A stretch of DNA of 8,673 nt from an uncultured bacterium (GCA_947364395.1 CANASS010000064.1:1-8673); one strand, 5' to 3'. Positions 1 through 6,183 are shown, counted from the stretch's first letter. Notes: a model not told the origin generated them from the sequence alone. Program-made: numbers and translations.

Positions 1-1113
1 GGTGGGGAAGTCGGTGTCCAGCATGGGGTAGGTGACGCCGTCGATGGTGATGGTTTTGGCGTTGTAGTCGATCTTGTCCAGCAGCAGCCGGTCGTCCATG
101 TGGAAGGCGGGGTTGCGCCGGATCTTCTGCCCCTCCAGCTTGAAGAGGATCATGGAGATGGCCTTGTGCATCCGGGCGCCCAGCACCCGGTCCAGGTCGG
201 TGACGCTGTCCTCGTCCTCCTTGGCGATCTTCAGCTCGAAGCGGCTGATATCACAGTGGCGGTAGAACTCGTCGGCGAACACCGACAGGGGCCGCAGGGA
301 GATGCCGTAGCCCGTCTCAATGACCTCCAGGTTGTTGTAGCGCAGGGAGTTGACCAGCACCGTGGCTACCAGGGTCCGGGAGCCGGAGGCGGCCCCCATC
401 CACAGAATGTCGTGGTTGCCCCACTGTATGTCCACGCTGTGGTAGGCCATCAGGGTGTCCATGATAACGTCTGCGCCGGGGCCCCGGTCGAAGATGTCCC
501 CCACCAGGTGGAGGTGGTCCACCGCCAGCCGCTTGATGAGCTCGCACAGCTGAATCAGGAAGTTGGAGGCCCGGTCCAGGTCGATGATGGTGTTGATGAT
601 GTTCTCGTAGTAGTCCCGCTTGTCCGCCTCGTTCTTCTCGTAGTGGGTGTGAATCAGCTCGTCGATGATGTAAGCGTACTCGGGAGGCATGGCCTTGCGG
701 ACCTTGGAGCGGGTGTACTTTGCGCTGACCAGGCAGCACAGGTCGATGAGCCGGTGGAAGGTGATCCGATACCACTCCCGCATGTCGTCGCACTCCCGCT
801 CGATCTCCTCCAGCTTCTCCTCGGGGTAGTAGATGAGGGTGGCCAGCTGGTCCCGGTCGGACCGGGGGACGGTGGCCCCCAGCAGCTCGTCGATCTTCAC
901 CCGCACCACGCCGGAGGCGGAGTTCAGGATGTGCTGGAAGGCCTCGAACTCTCCGTGAACATCGGACAGGAAGTGCTCGGTGCCCTTGGGCAGGTTCTGG
1001 ATGGCCCGCAGGTTGATGATCTCGGTGCAGGCGGACTGGACGTTGGGGTACTGCCGGGCCAGGAGCTTCAGGTACTCCAGCCGCTGGGGGGAAAAGGCTG
1101 CTGTGGGTTTCAT
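1..1113 (-). CDS. fbp: Class III fructose-1,6-bisphosphatase, N-terminal 371 residues (runs off window)
   Basis: Hydrolyses fructose 1,6-bisphosphate to fructose 6-phosphate in gluconeogenesis, in the cytoplasm. The reading frame is open from the ATG at 1113 to base 1, giving 371 residues of a family that is normally about 650 long, so the C-terminal part is outside the window. Metallophosphoesterase metal-site motifs are present in the right order: SDVHGE around D51/H53, GDIFDRG around D206, and GNHD at 232-235. These separate the Firmicute-type class III enzyme from the unrelated class I and II FBPases. The start is supported by a perfect AAAGGAGG a few bases upstream. It has its own promoter-like extended -10 and is separated from the upstream yciI gene by a hairpin, so it is probably an independent transcript. 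No frameshift or missing motif is seen in the visible part. Confidence 0.95.
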   Translation of the reverse strand, partial: MKPTAAFSPQRLEYLKLLARQYPNVQSACTEIINLRAIQNLPKGTEHFLSDVHGEFEAFQHILNSASGVVRVKIDELLGATVPRSDRDQLATLIYYPEEKLEEIERECDDMREWYRITFHRLIDLCCLVSAKYTRSKVRKAMPPEYAYIIDELIHTHYEKNEADKRDYYENIINTIIDLDRASNFLIQLCELIKRLAVDHLHLVGDIFDRGPGADVIMDTLMAYHSVDIQWGNHDILWMGAASGSRTLVATVLVNSLRYNNLEVIETGYGISLRPLSVFADEFYRHCDISRFELKIAKEDEDSVTDLDRVLGARMHKAISMILFKLEGQKIRRNPAFHMDDRLLLDKIDYNAKTITIDGVTYPMLDTDFPT

Positions 1114-1152
1114 GGCGCGTCCTCCTTTGGATGGATATTTTTGTATGCCGCT

Positions 1153-1161
1153 ATTATGCCA
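1153..1161 (-). promoter_or_regulatory. Extended -10 promoter element for fbp
   Basis: Read on the minus strand the bases are TGGCATAAT, an extended -10 (TGn followed by CATAAT, 5 of 6 matches to TATAAT), about 40 bases ahead of the fbp ATG. No good -35 hexamer lies 16-18 bases upstream, which is tolerated by extended -10 promoters. The predicted transcription start is near 1146. It lies just downstream of the hairpin that closes the preceding operon. Confidence 0.5.
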
Positions 1162-1189
1162 TAGATTTCCGCAAAAGGGAAGAGGAAAA

Positions 1190-1221
1190 GCGCAGAAACG
1201 GAAAATTTTTCGTTTCTGCGC
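1190..1221 (-). terminator. Intrinsic terminator downstream of yciI, possibly bidirectional
   Basis: An 11-bp perfect inverted repeat (GCGCAGAAACG / CGTTTCTGCGC, arms 1190-1200 and 1211-1221) with a 10-base AT-rich loop. On the minus strand it is followed by TTTTCCTCTTCCC, a modest T-rich tail. It lies 44 bases past the yciI stop and ahead of the fbp promoter. The plus-strand side also has a T run (1227-1232), so it could work in either direction, but no plus-strand gene ends here. Confidence 0.7.
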
Positions 1222-1264
1222 CCCTGTTTTTTGTTAAAAATGTGTCAAGTCGCGGCAATCCTGG

Positions 1265-1564
1265 TCACAGCAGGTAGTTGTTTTCCCGGTCCGCCACCTG
1301 CAAAGCTTTCAGCTTGTAGGAGGCGAAGCCCTCCGTCACCAGGGGCTCCCGCCTGCAAAGCTCCTCGGCCTCCTCATAGCTCCCGGCCCGCAGGATGTAC
1401 ATGCCCGCCACGCCGGGATAACCCTTGAACACGCCGCACAGCTCCAGCCGCCCCTCGTCATCCAGGGCCTTGATGTTTGCCACGTGGCGCTCCACGGCGG
1501 CTTTGGTCAGCCGGTTGTAGGTCTTGGTCTTTTCGATGAACATCACATACAGCCATTTTTCCAT
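1265..1564 (-). CDS. YciI-like (YCII domain) protein, 99 aa
   Basis: Small single-domain protein resembling the YCII family, a ferredoxin-like alpha+beta fold related to muconolactone isomerase and found alone or fused to other domains. Its biochemical role is generally unknown. Seen here: an N-terminal beta strand (WLYVMFIEKT), a helix containing the R-H pair of AAVERHVANIKALD (YCII proteins typically carry a conserved His in this helix), a GVF..YPGVAGMYILRA strand pair, and a helix rich in EEAEELC followed by EPLVTEGFASYKL. The C-terminal EP(L/F)..(E/A)G pattern is typical of the family. It starts 25 bases after recR with an AAAGGGG ribosome binding site, so it is probably co-transcribed as the last gene of the rpe-recR run, before the hairpin at 1190-1221. 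The family assignment is fairly secure. No function can be stated. Confidence 0.8.
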   Translation of the reverse strand: MEKWLYVMFIEKTKTYNRLTKAAVERHVANIKALDDEGRLELCGVFKGYPGVAGMYILRAGSYEEAEELCRREPLVTEGFASYKLKALQVADRENNYLL

Positions 1565-1589
1565 GAAGATTGCCCCTTTCTTTAGACCG

Positions 1590-2192
1590 TCAAATTTCCC
1601 GCCGGCCCTCCAGCGCCCGCATCAGCGTGGCGTTATCGGCGAATTCCAGATGGCTGCCCACCGGGATGCCGTAGGCCAGCCGGGTGGTGCGCACCCCGAA
1701 GGGCTTCAGCAGCCGGGACAGGTACATGGCGGTGGTCTCCCCCTCGGTGTCCGGGTTGGTGGCCATGATGACCTCCTCAATGCCGCCTGCGGACACCCGC
1801 TCCACCAGCTGCTGGATGCGCAGCTCGTCCGGTCCGATGTGGTTCATAGGGGAGATAACGCCGTGGAGGACGTGGTACACCCCGCCGTACTCCCGGGAGC
1901 GCTCCATGGCCACCACGTCTTTGGGGTCGGCCACCACGCACACCAGGCTGTGGTCCCGCTTGGAGGAGGCGCACAGGGGGCACTCCCCCTCGCCGTCGGT
2001 GAGGTTCTGGCACACGGGGCAGCAGCCGATGCTCTGCTTCGCGTCCAGCAGGGCGGCGGCGAAGTCCTTCGCCGTCTGATCCGGCTGGTCCAGGATATAG
2101 AAAGCCAGCCGCTGGGCGCTCTTGCGGCCCACGCCGGGGAGCTTGGCGAACTGCTCCACTAAATTTTCCAGCGCCGCGGGGAAATAGTCCAT
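1590..2192 (-). CDS. recR: Recombination mediator protein RecR
   Basis: RecR acts with RecF and RecO to load RecA onto single-stranded DNA in gap repair. The 200-residue length is normal for the family. The order of domains is canonical: helix-hairpin-helix (LPGVGRKSAQRLA, residues 18-30), a four-cysteine zinc finger (C58-x2-C61-x9-C71-x2-C74), then a Toprim domain from about residue 80 (VVADPKDVVAMER, ATNPDTEGETTAMYL) and the conserved C-terminal GIPVGSHLEFAD segment. The ATG is preceded by GGAGGT. The usual neighbour dnaX/ybaB is not in this window. Instead recR follows the 191-aa orphan by 36 bases with no terminator between them. A second copy of its first 20 codons lies upstream at 2886-2945, so this gene is one partner in an old duplication. 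Confidence 0.97.
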   Translation of the reverse strand: MDYFPAALENLVEQFAKLPGVGRKSAQRLAFYILDQPDQTAKDFAAALLDAKQSIGCCPVCQNLTDGEGECPLCASSKRDHSLVCVVADPKDVVAMERSREYGGVYHVLHGVISPMNHIGPDELRIQQLVERVSAGGIEEVIMATNPDTEGETTAMYLSRLLKPFGVRTTRLAYGIPVGSHLEFADNATLMRALEGRREI

Positions 2193-2228
2193 GGGGGTAC
2201 CTCCATCAAGAGAAATTGTAAGTGTTTT

Positions 2229-2804
2229 TCAGGATAGATTCTCCTTTTTTGTGTCCATAAAATTTTGATACAGTTTCAGTAAGATCCTGGCCACTGCTCG
2301 ATTAGGCTCACTAAACATTTGCGATGTAGTCAGTTTATCAATCGCAGTGATATAATTCATTTTTTGCGTAACATCCCCAGTGTTGGTTCCAAAGGGAAGC
2401 ACATTAAGGTGCTGATGCAAATATGCCTCGGATGGAATCTGACCGGTTTTTTGCAAATGGCCAAACAAGGCACACATTTCCGCATAGGATGCGTTCGCCG
2501 GATCAATATCATTGATATGACATATAAAGTCGAACTCACCGTCATGGTTGTTGCCCCTGATTCGTGCAACAGGATCTTCATTTGTTGAATCAGGAGTGTA
2601 TTCTGCGTATACTGTTTGAGTACCCCCTAAAGAACCAGAATACAGCGTGTTCTCAGTACGCAAATACACGACTGAGGTAGTTAGCCTGTCGCAGTCCTGC
2701 TGCGCATCAGACAGCATACGGCTAAAAGACGATGCACGATTGCTTCTTTCGTGACCAGGCTGCGGCACATTTACAAAATGGTTTGACAAATGATTGACCA
2801 TCAT
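2229..2804 (-). CDS. Orphan protein of unknown function, 191 aa
   Basis: I do not recognise this protein. It is soluble-looking, with no signal peptide or membrane segment. The N-terminus is basic and polar, the middle has strands and a DGEFDFICHINDID stretch, and the C-terminal half is probably helical, with the segments SYAEMCALFGHL and RAVARILLKLYQNFM. The open frame can be extended to a GTG at 2813, but that GTG lies inside the GAGGTG ribosome binding site (2811-2816). The ATG at 2804, six bases after the site, is the better start (a second ATG follows immediately). Base composition is clearly AT-richer than the genes around it: sampled 60-base lines are about 42-52% GC, against well over 60% in rpe or ilvA. 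It is inserted between fragments of rpe and recR. This suggests acquired DNA. It should be co-transcribed with recR. Confidence 0.75.
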   Translation of the reverse strand: MMVNHLSNHFVNVPQPGHERSNRASSFSRMLSDAQQDCDRLTTSVVYLRTENTLYSGSLGGTQTVYAEYTPDSTNEDPVARIRGNNHDGEFDFICHINDIDPANASYAEMCALFGHLQKTGQIPSEAYLHQHLNVLPFGTNTGDVTQKMNYITAIDKLTTSQMFSEPNRAVARILLKLYQNFMDTKKENLS

Positions 2805-2830
2805 AAAAATCACCTCGGTACAATGTTGGA

Positions 2831-2884
2831 TTAAGAGGGGCTGCGAAGCGCTTCAATGGCCGCCGCCGGGTCCTCCGCGCCGTA
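2831..2884 (-). pseudogene. Duplicated 3' end of rpe (last ~18 codons)
   Basis: Bases 2837-2884 match 3133-3180, the 3' end of rpe, at 46 of 48 positions. In the rpe frame it would read YGAEDPAAAIEALRSPS and then stop (TAA, 2831-2833); the intact gene ends YGAEDPAAAIEALRNPR. It has no start of its own and is directly joined, out of frame, to the copied 5' end of recR. The join falls where rpe and recR share an imperfect CCGnnGAGC. It is a non-functional remnant, but it shows what recombined with what. Confidence 0.9.
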
Positions 2885-2885
2885 G

Positions 2886-2945
2886 GCCGGGGAGCTTGGC
2901 GAACTGCTCCACCAGGTTTTCCAGGGCGGCGGGGAAATAGTCCAT
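2886..2945 (-). pseudogene. Duplicated 5' end of recR (first 20 codons)
   Basis: Bases 2886-2945 match 2133-2192, the start of recR, at 55 of 60 positions without gaps. All five differences are silent, so the first 20 amino acids are identical. Similarity continues into the leader: CTTGAT and GGAGGT are found before both ATGs. Translation could still begin here but runs out of frame into the rpe fragment and stops at 2853-2855 after 30 codons. It lies 21 bases after the DUF4177 stop. Confidence 0.9.
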
Positions 2946-2966
2946 TGGTAAGACCTCCAAATCAAG

Positions 2967-3122
2967 TTACACGTTCTTTTCGAAGGTAATGGCCAGACGA
3001 TAGGCCATTGTGGTATCCCACTTTGTCACGGCTGTGACGGTCCAGCCCTGCCGGGCCATCTGATTCATAACCGCCTCGGCCTCATCCGGGGTTTTGGCTG
3101 TCAAGACCTTGTACTCTTTCAT
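2967..3122 (-). CDS. DUF4177-like small protein, 51 aa
   Basis: A 51-residue soluble protein resembling the DUF4177 family, whose function is unknown. It has the family layout: a short N-terminal strand (YKVLTAK), a helix ending in N-x-M-x-x-x-GW (VMNQMARQGWTVTAV), and a C-terminal strand ending ITFEK. The GW and the final (T/V)FEK/R are the recognisable family signature. The frame can be opened further upstream into rpe, but the ATG at 3122 is preferred. It lies 4 bases beyond the rpe stop and has AGGTGA, provided by the end of rpe, as ribosome binding site. The tight spacing implies translational coupling to rpe. Confidence 0.75.
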   Translation of the reverse strand: MKEYKVLTAKTPDEAEAVMNQMARQGWTVTAVTKWDTTMAYRLAITFEKNV

Positions 3123-3126
3123 GGCG

Positions 3127-3777
3127 TCACCTGGGGTTGCGCAGCGCTTCAATGGCCGCCGCCGGGTCCTCCGCGCCGTACACCGCCGAGCCCGCCACCA
3201 GCACCGTGGCCCCGGCCTCCATGACGGTTTTGGCGTTGGCAGGACCCACGCCGCCGTCAACCTCCAGCTCACAGGCGGGATTGTATTTGTCGATCAGCGC
3301 CCGCACCTCCCGGATGGTGGAGAGCTGGCTATCCATGAATTTCTGCCCGCCGAAGCCCGGCTCCACCGTCATGACGAGAACCATGTCCAGCTCCTCAATG
3401 TAGGGCAGGACGGCCCTGGCGGACGTGATGGGCCGCAGGGCCACCGCCTTTTTCACCCCGTTGGCCTCCATGGCCCGCAGGGCGTCGGCGATATGGGCGG
3501 GGTGGTCCGCCTCCAGGTGGACGGACAGCAGGTCCGCCCCAGCCTTGCAGAACTGGTCGATATAGCGGGCGGGCTTGTCGATCATCAGGTGCACGTCCAA
3601 AAACATATCCGTGTGCCTGCGGATGGACTGGACCACCGGCACGCCGATGGTGATGTTGGGCACGAACATGCCGTCCATCACGTCCACGTGGAGCCAGTCG
3701 GCGGCGGACACCCGCCGGATGTCCCGCTCCAAATTGCAAAAATCCGCTGAGAGGATGGAAGGGGCGATCTTGACCAT
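3127..3777 (-). CDS. rpe: Ribulose-phosphate 3-epimerase
   Basis: Interconverts ribulose 5-phosphate and xylulose 5-phosphate in the non-oxidative pentose phosphate pathway, in the cytoplasm. The 216-residue TIM barrel is near the usual 215-225 length. Metal/catalytic residues are present: S7 in APSILSADF, H30 and D32 in WLHVDVMDG, H63 in LDVHLMI, and D174 in LEVDGGV. The phosphate-binding loops VEPGFGGQKF (139-147) and VAGSAVYG are also intact. The ATG is preceded by GAGGGAG. No convincing sigma-A promoter was found in the 282 bases upstream. The last ~18 codons exist a second time at 2831-2884. In many Firmicutes rpe follows rsgA; here the upstream neighbour is ilvA and the two are not tightly linked. 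Confidence 0.97.
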   Translation of the reverse strand: MVKIAPSILSADFCNLERDIRRVSAADWLHVDVMDGMFVPNITIGVPVVQSIRRHTDMFLDVHLMIDKPARYIDQFCKAGADLLSVHLEADHPAHIADALRAMEANGVKKAVALRPITSARAVLPYIEELDMVLVMTVEPGFGGQKFMDSQLSTIREVRALIDKYNPACELEVDGGVGPANAKTVMEAGATVLVAGSAVYGAEDPAAAIEALRNPR

Positions 3778-4059
3778 GGTTTTCTCCCTCGTTTTCTAAA
3801 ATACCGGCCTGGGGACAGGCCCGGTTCCGGGCGGAGGGCGGCGCAAGGGCCGCTCCGCCGCATAAGATAGGGTACGCGGAGGTTGCCGCCGGGGTTGGCC
3901 GGGCAGTCCCCCCCCACGCCCCCGCTCGCGTCCGGCCCGACGTCTGGACGGCGCGCCGCACCTGTATACCCCCCATCGCCGCTTGCGGCGGTGGGGGGAG
4001 TGTGATATTTATGGCAATTTCGGCCCGCCGCTCTTCCGGCAGGGGCTGCGGCGCCCTGC
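3778..4059. other. GC-rich, hairpin-rich spacer between ilvA and rpe
   Basis: These 282 bases hold no gene I can support. They contain several inverted repeats: GGCCTG/CAGGCC (3806-3821); GGCGGAG/CTCCGCC (3830-3836 with 3853-3859, plus an inner CGGC/GCCG); a 14-bp stem at 3969-3998; and GGCAGGG/CCCTGCC (4038-4060), which overlaps the ilvA stop. None is followed by a proper T run on the minus strand, though the 3806-3821 hairpin is followed within three bases by TATTTTAG. Small open frames across it have no start signals and are probably shadows. It may be a dispersed intergenic repeat or a cluster of weak terminators and leader structures. Confidence 0.6.
3969..3998. repeat. Strong 14-bp palindrome downstream of ilvA
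   Basis: The arms CCCCCCATCGCCGC and GCGGCGGTGGGGGG pair over 14 positions with one G-T wobble and essentially no loop (a 4-base loop if the last pair is left open). It lies about 60 bases past the ilvA stop. It has no T run on either side, so it is more likely an RNA-stabilising 3' hairpin or part of a repeat element than a standard terminator. Confidence 0.6.
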
Positions 4060-5283
4060 CTATCCCGTGATGGTGCCGCTGGCCGCCACCTCTTTGACCT
4101 GATAACCCAGCTGGCGCAGGGCGTCCATAATCTCGGCCTTGTGACCCAGACCGAAGGCCTCCAGGGTGACCTTCAGCTCCACCCCCGCCTGACGGTTGAT
4201 GTTGACGAACTGGTTGTGGTCCAGCTTGATGATGTTGCCGTTGAGCCGGGCCACCAGGTCGGCGATGCGCAGCAGCTCGCCGGGCCGGTCGGGGAGCTGC
4301 ACCGAGAAGGTGAAGATCCGCCCCCGGTTGATGAGCCCGTGCTGGACCAGGGAGGAGATGGTGATTACGTCCATATTGCCGCCGGACAGCACCGGCACCA
4401 CGTTCAGCCCCTGGCAGTCCAGGTGCTTGAGGGCCGCGATGGTGAGCAGGCCCGCGTTTTCCACCACCATCTTGTGCTTTTCCATCACGTCCAGGAAGGC
4501 GTCCACCAGCTCGTCGTCGTCGATGGTGATGATACCGTCCAGGTTCTTTCGGATGTAGGGGAACACCTGATCCCCGGGGGTCTTGACGGCCACGCCGTCG
4601 GCGATGGTGGAGATGGGGTCCAGCGTCGCCACGTGGCCCGCTTCCAGGCTGGCCTTCATAGAGGCCGCCCCGGAAGGCTCCACGCCGAACACCCGCACGG
4701 AGGGATTGAGCAGCTTGGCCAGGGTGGACACCCCTGCCGCCAGCCCGCCGCCGCCCACGGGGACCAAAATCACGTCCACGTCGGGCAGGTCCTTGAAAAT
4801 CTCATAGGCGATGGTGCCCTGGCCGGTGGAAACGGTGAGGTCGTTGAAGGGGTGGACGTAGGTCAAGCCCTCTTTCTCGCTGAGTTCTGCGGCCAGGGCC
4901 GCCGCGTCGTCGAAGGTCTCCCCGTGGAGCACCACATTGGCCCCGTAGTCCTTGGTGTTGTTCACCTTCACCAGGGGGGTGGTGGTGGGCATGACGATGG
5001 TGGCGGCCACCCCCGCCGCCTGGGCGGCGTAGGCCACCCCCTGGGCGTGGTTGCCCGCAGAGGCGGTGACCAGCCCCCGGGCCTTTTCCTCCTCCGTGAG
5101 GGTGGAGCATTTGAAGTAAGCGCCCCGGATTTTGTAGGCCCCGGTGACCTGCATGTTTTCCGGCTTGATATAGACATGATTGCCGGTGGTCTTTGTAAAG
5201 AAGGGGCTGTACATCAGGTCGGTGTGGTGGAGCACGCCGTCCAGAACCTTTCGGGCGGCGCGGAAATCTTCTAGCGTCATCAT
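4060..5283 (-). CDS. ilvA: Threonine ammonia-lyase (threonine dehydratase), short ACT-domain type
   Basis: PLP enzyme that deaminates threonine to 2-oxobutyrate, either as the entry to isoleucine synthesis or for threonine catabolism. PLP-site features are visible: the Schiff-base lysine K51 in GAYKIRGAY, the SAGNHAQG loop (75-82), and the phosphate-binding tetraglycine at 177-180 (VPVGGGGL). LSGGNMD follows near 300. A single C-terminal ACT domain (about 323-401, starting FTFSVQLPDRPGELLRIA) makes this the ~400-residue form rather than the longer biosynthetic enzyme with a double regulatory domain. Ligand control through the ACT domain is expected, but its effector cannot be read here. Two consecutive ATGs begin the frame (5283, 5280); AAGGGAG lies about 9 bases upstream of the first. 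No ilvBCD genes are adjacent. It has its own promoter and a foldable leader. Confidence 0.95.
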   Translation of the reverse strand: MMTLEDFRAARKVLDGVLHHTDLMYSPFFTKTTGNHVYIKPENMQVTGAYKIRGAYFKCSTLTEEEKARGLVTASAGNHAQGVAYAAQAAGVAATIVMPTTTPLVKVNNTKDYGANVVLHGETFDDAAALAAELSEKEGLTYVHPFNDLTVSTGQGTIAYEIFKDLPDVDVILVPVGGGGLAAGVSTLAKLLNPSVRVFGVEPSGAASMKASLEAGHVATLDPISTIADGVAVKTPGDQVFPYIRKNLDGIITIDDDELVDAFLDVMEKHKMVVENAGLLTIAALKHLDCQGLNVVPVLSGGNMDVITISSLVQHGLINRGRIFTFSVQLPDRPGELLRIADLVARLNGNIIKLDHNQFVNINRQAGVELKVTLEAFGLGHKAEIMDALRQLGYQVKEVAASGTITG

Positions 5284-5308
5284 TTGGAAGGACTCCCTTG
5301 TCTTTTTG

Positions 5309-5361
5309 AAATGCCGTGCTTCTCCTCCCCACCCCGCAGGGAAGCCCTAAGTCCGGCATTT
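5309..5361 (-). promoter_or_regulatory. Hairpin in the ilvA mRNA leader
   Basis: In the predicted leader, AAATGCCG (5361-5354) can pair perfectly with CGGCATTT (5316-5309). An inner stem GCTTC/GAAGC (5345-5341 with 5322-5318) stacks inside it. The hairpin ends about 8 bases before the ilvA ribosome binding site. There is no T-box consensus and no T run on the minus strand, so this is not a recognisable riboswitch or attenuator. Read on the plus strand the same DNA ends CGGCATTTTT and looks terminator-like, but no plus-strand gene precedes it. Confidence 0.4.
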
Positions 5362-5376
5362 TTGAAACGGCATCCT

Positions 5377-5405
5377 ATTTTACATGAAGAAATTGTTAAA
5401 GTCAA
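5377..5405 (-). promoter_or_regulatory. Sigma-A-type promoter of ilvA
   Basis: On the minus strand: -35 TTGACT (5405-5400), a 17-base spacer, and -10 TAAAAT (5382-5377). This is 5 of 6 matches in each hexamer with ideal spacing. The predicted transcript starts near 5370, giving a leader of about 87 bases. It is back to back with the xpaC promoter; the two -35 boxes are only 20 bases apart. Confidence 0.8.
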
Positions 5406-5425
5406 CCGTCCCCGCCCCCTTCTTC

Positions 5426-5455
5426 TTGACAGAAGAGCCCTGGGGGGAGTAAAAT
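5426..5455 (+). promoter_or_regulatory. Sigma-A-type promoter of the xpaC-telA operon
   Basis: A perfect -35 TTGACA (5426-5431), an 18-base spacer and -10 TAAAAT (5450-5455, 5 of 6). The predicted start near 5462 leaves a short leader of about 25 bases, with GAAAGGGGG as ribosome binding site before the GTG start. A vegetative-type promoter suggests constitutive expression. No operator is obvious. Confidence 0.8.
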
Positions 5456-5487
5456 AGAAGCCAGATTTCGGAAAGGGGGCAAAAGCC

Positions 5488-6183
5488 GTGGCCTATGTGA
5501 AGAAGCGCAGCGTGCTGCCCGTCTATTTTGTGGGAGGGACCTGGCTGGCTTGGGCGCTGTTCGCCCCGCTGTACCGCCCAAGCCATTACATCATGGCGGC
5601 GCTGGCCTCCCTGGTGGCCTACTACGGGGGCAAGATGATCTTCCCTGACCGGGGCTGCGAGATGGAGGGGGCCGCCCAGGCCGCCCCCCAGGAGCCGCCC
5701 AGGCCCGCTTCTCCCAGAGAGGAGAAGCCCAAATCCACCGGGAACCCGGAGATCGATGCCCTGCTGGCCGAGCGGGGCCGGGCGGTGGGGGAGATGCGGC
5801 GGCTGAACGACTCCATCGAGGACGCCAAGATCTCCGCCCAGATCAGCCATCTGGAGTCCACCACCGGCAAGATCATCGACACCGTGGCCGCCAACCCCGG
5901 CAAGCTGCCCCAGATCCGCAAGTTCATGAACTATTATCTGCCCACCACCCTGAAGCTGCTCAACGCCTATGACCGGATGGATTCCACCGGCGTGTCCGGC
6001 GCCAACATTGACGGGACCAAGGGCAAGATCGAGGACATGCTGGATACCATCTGCACCGCATTCACCCGCCAGCTGGACGACCTGTACGGCGAAGAGGCCC
6101 TGGATGTGTCCGCGGAGATCAAGGTCATGGAACAGATGCTGGCCCAGGAAGGCTTGGGCGGAATGACGCTGGGAGGACCATAG
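5488..6183 (+). CDS. xpaC: XpaC-family membrane protein (5-bromo-4-chloroindolyl phosphate hydrolysis family)
   Basis: Belongs by layout to the XpaC family, which is named for a phenotype in Bacillus; enzymatic activity is not established. The 231-residue chain has two membrane segments near the N-terminus (about 9-27 and 33-52), a proline- and charge-rich linker (about 60-85), and a long helical cytoplasmic part from NPEIDALL to the end. The helical part includes the conserved-looking region LPQIRKFMNYYLPTTLKLL. It ends in the compact tail GGMTLGGP. The start is GTG at 5488, placed by GAAAGGGGG eight bases before it; no ATG in frame is better. XpaC is commonly encoded directly with TelA, as here, which supports the assignment. 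It probably acts at the membrane with TelA. Confidence 0.88.
   Translation: MAYVKKRSVLPVYFVGGTWLAWALFAPLYRPSHYIMAALASLVAYYGGKMIFPDRGCEMEGAAQAAPQEPPRPASPREEKPKSTGNPEIDALLAERGRAVGEMRRLNDSIEDAKISAQISHLESTTGKIIDTVAANPGKLPQIRKFMNYYLPTTLKLLNAYDRMDSTGVSGANIDGTKGKIEDMLDTICTAFTRQLDDLYGEEALDVSAEIKVMEQMLAQEGLGGMTLGGP

Noticed and set aside
100..1164. Long plus-strand open frame opposite fbp
   Set aside because: Antisense shadow of a clear FBPase with all metal motifs; its product is low-complexity V/G/D/Q/H sequence typical of reading the opposite strand of GC-rich genes.
2805..2813. GTG at 2813 as start of the orphan gene
   Set aside because: The GTG is part of the GAGGTG ribosome binding site; the ATG at 2804 has the proper spacing.
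2831..2945. Insertion sequence or attachment-site scar
   Set aside because: No transposase, terminal inverted repeat or short target duplication; the segment is fully explained by pieces of recR and rpe.
3395..3976. Minus-strand frame spanning the rpe start and the spacer
   Set aside because: Out of frame with rpe over most of its length, repetitive G/R/P-rich product, no start signal.
4141..5274. 377-codon plus-strand open frame opposite ilvA
   Set aside because: Shadow of ilvA; composition rich in H, G, V, Q and no ribosome binding site.
5309..5366. Plus-strand terminator (CGGCATTTTT)
   Set aside because: No plus-strand gene lies upstream; it is better explained as the ilvA leader hairpin read from the other side.
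5284..5376. T-box or other amino-acid riboswitch upstream of ilvA
   Set aside because: The leader of about 87 bases is too short and lacks the T-box conserved sequence and a T-run terminator.
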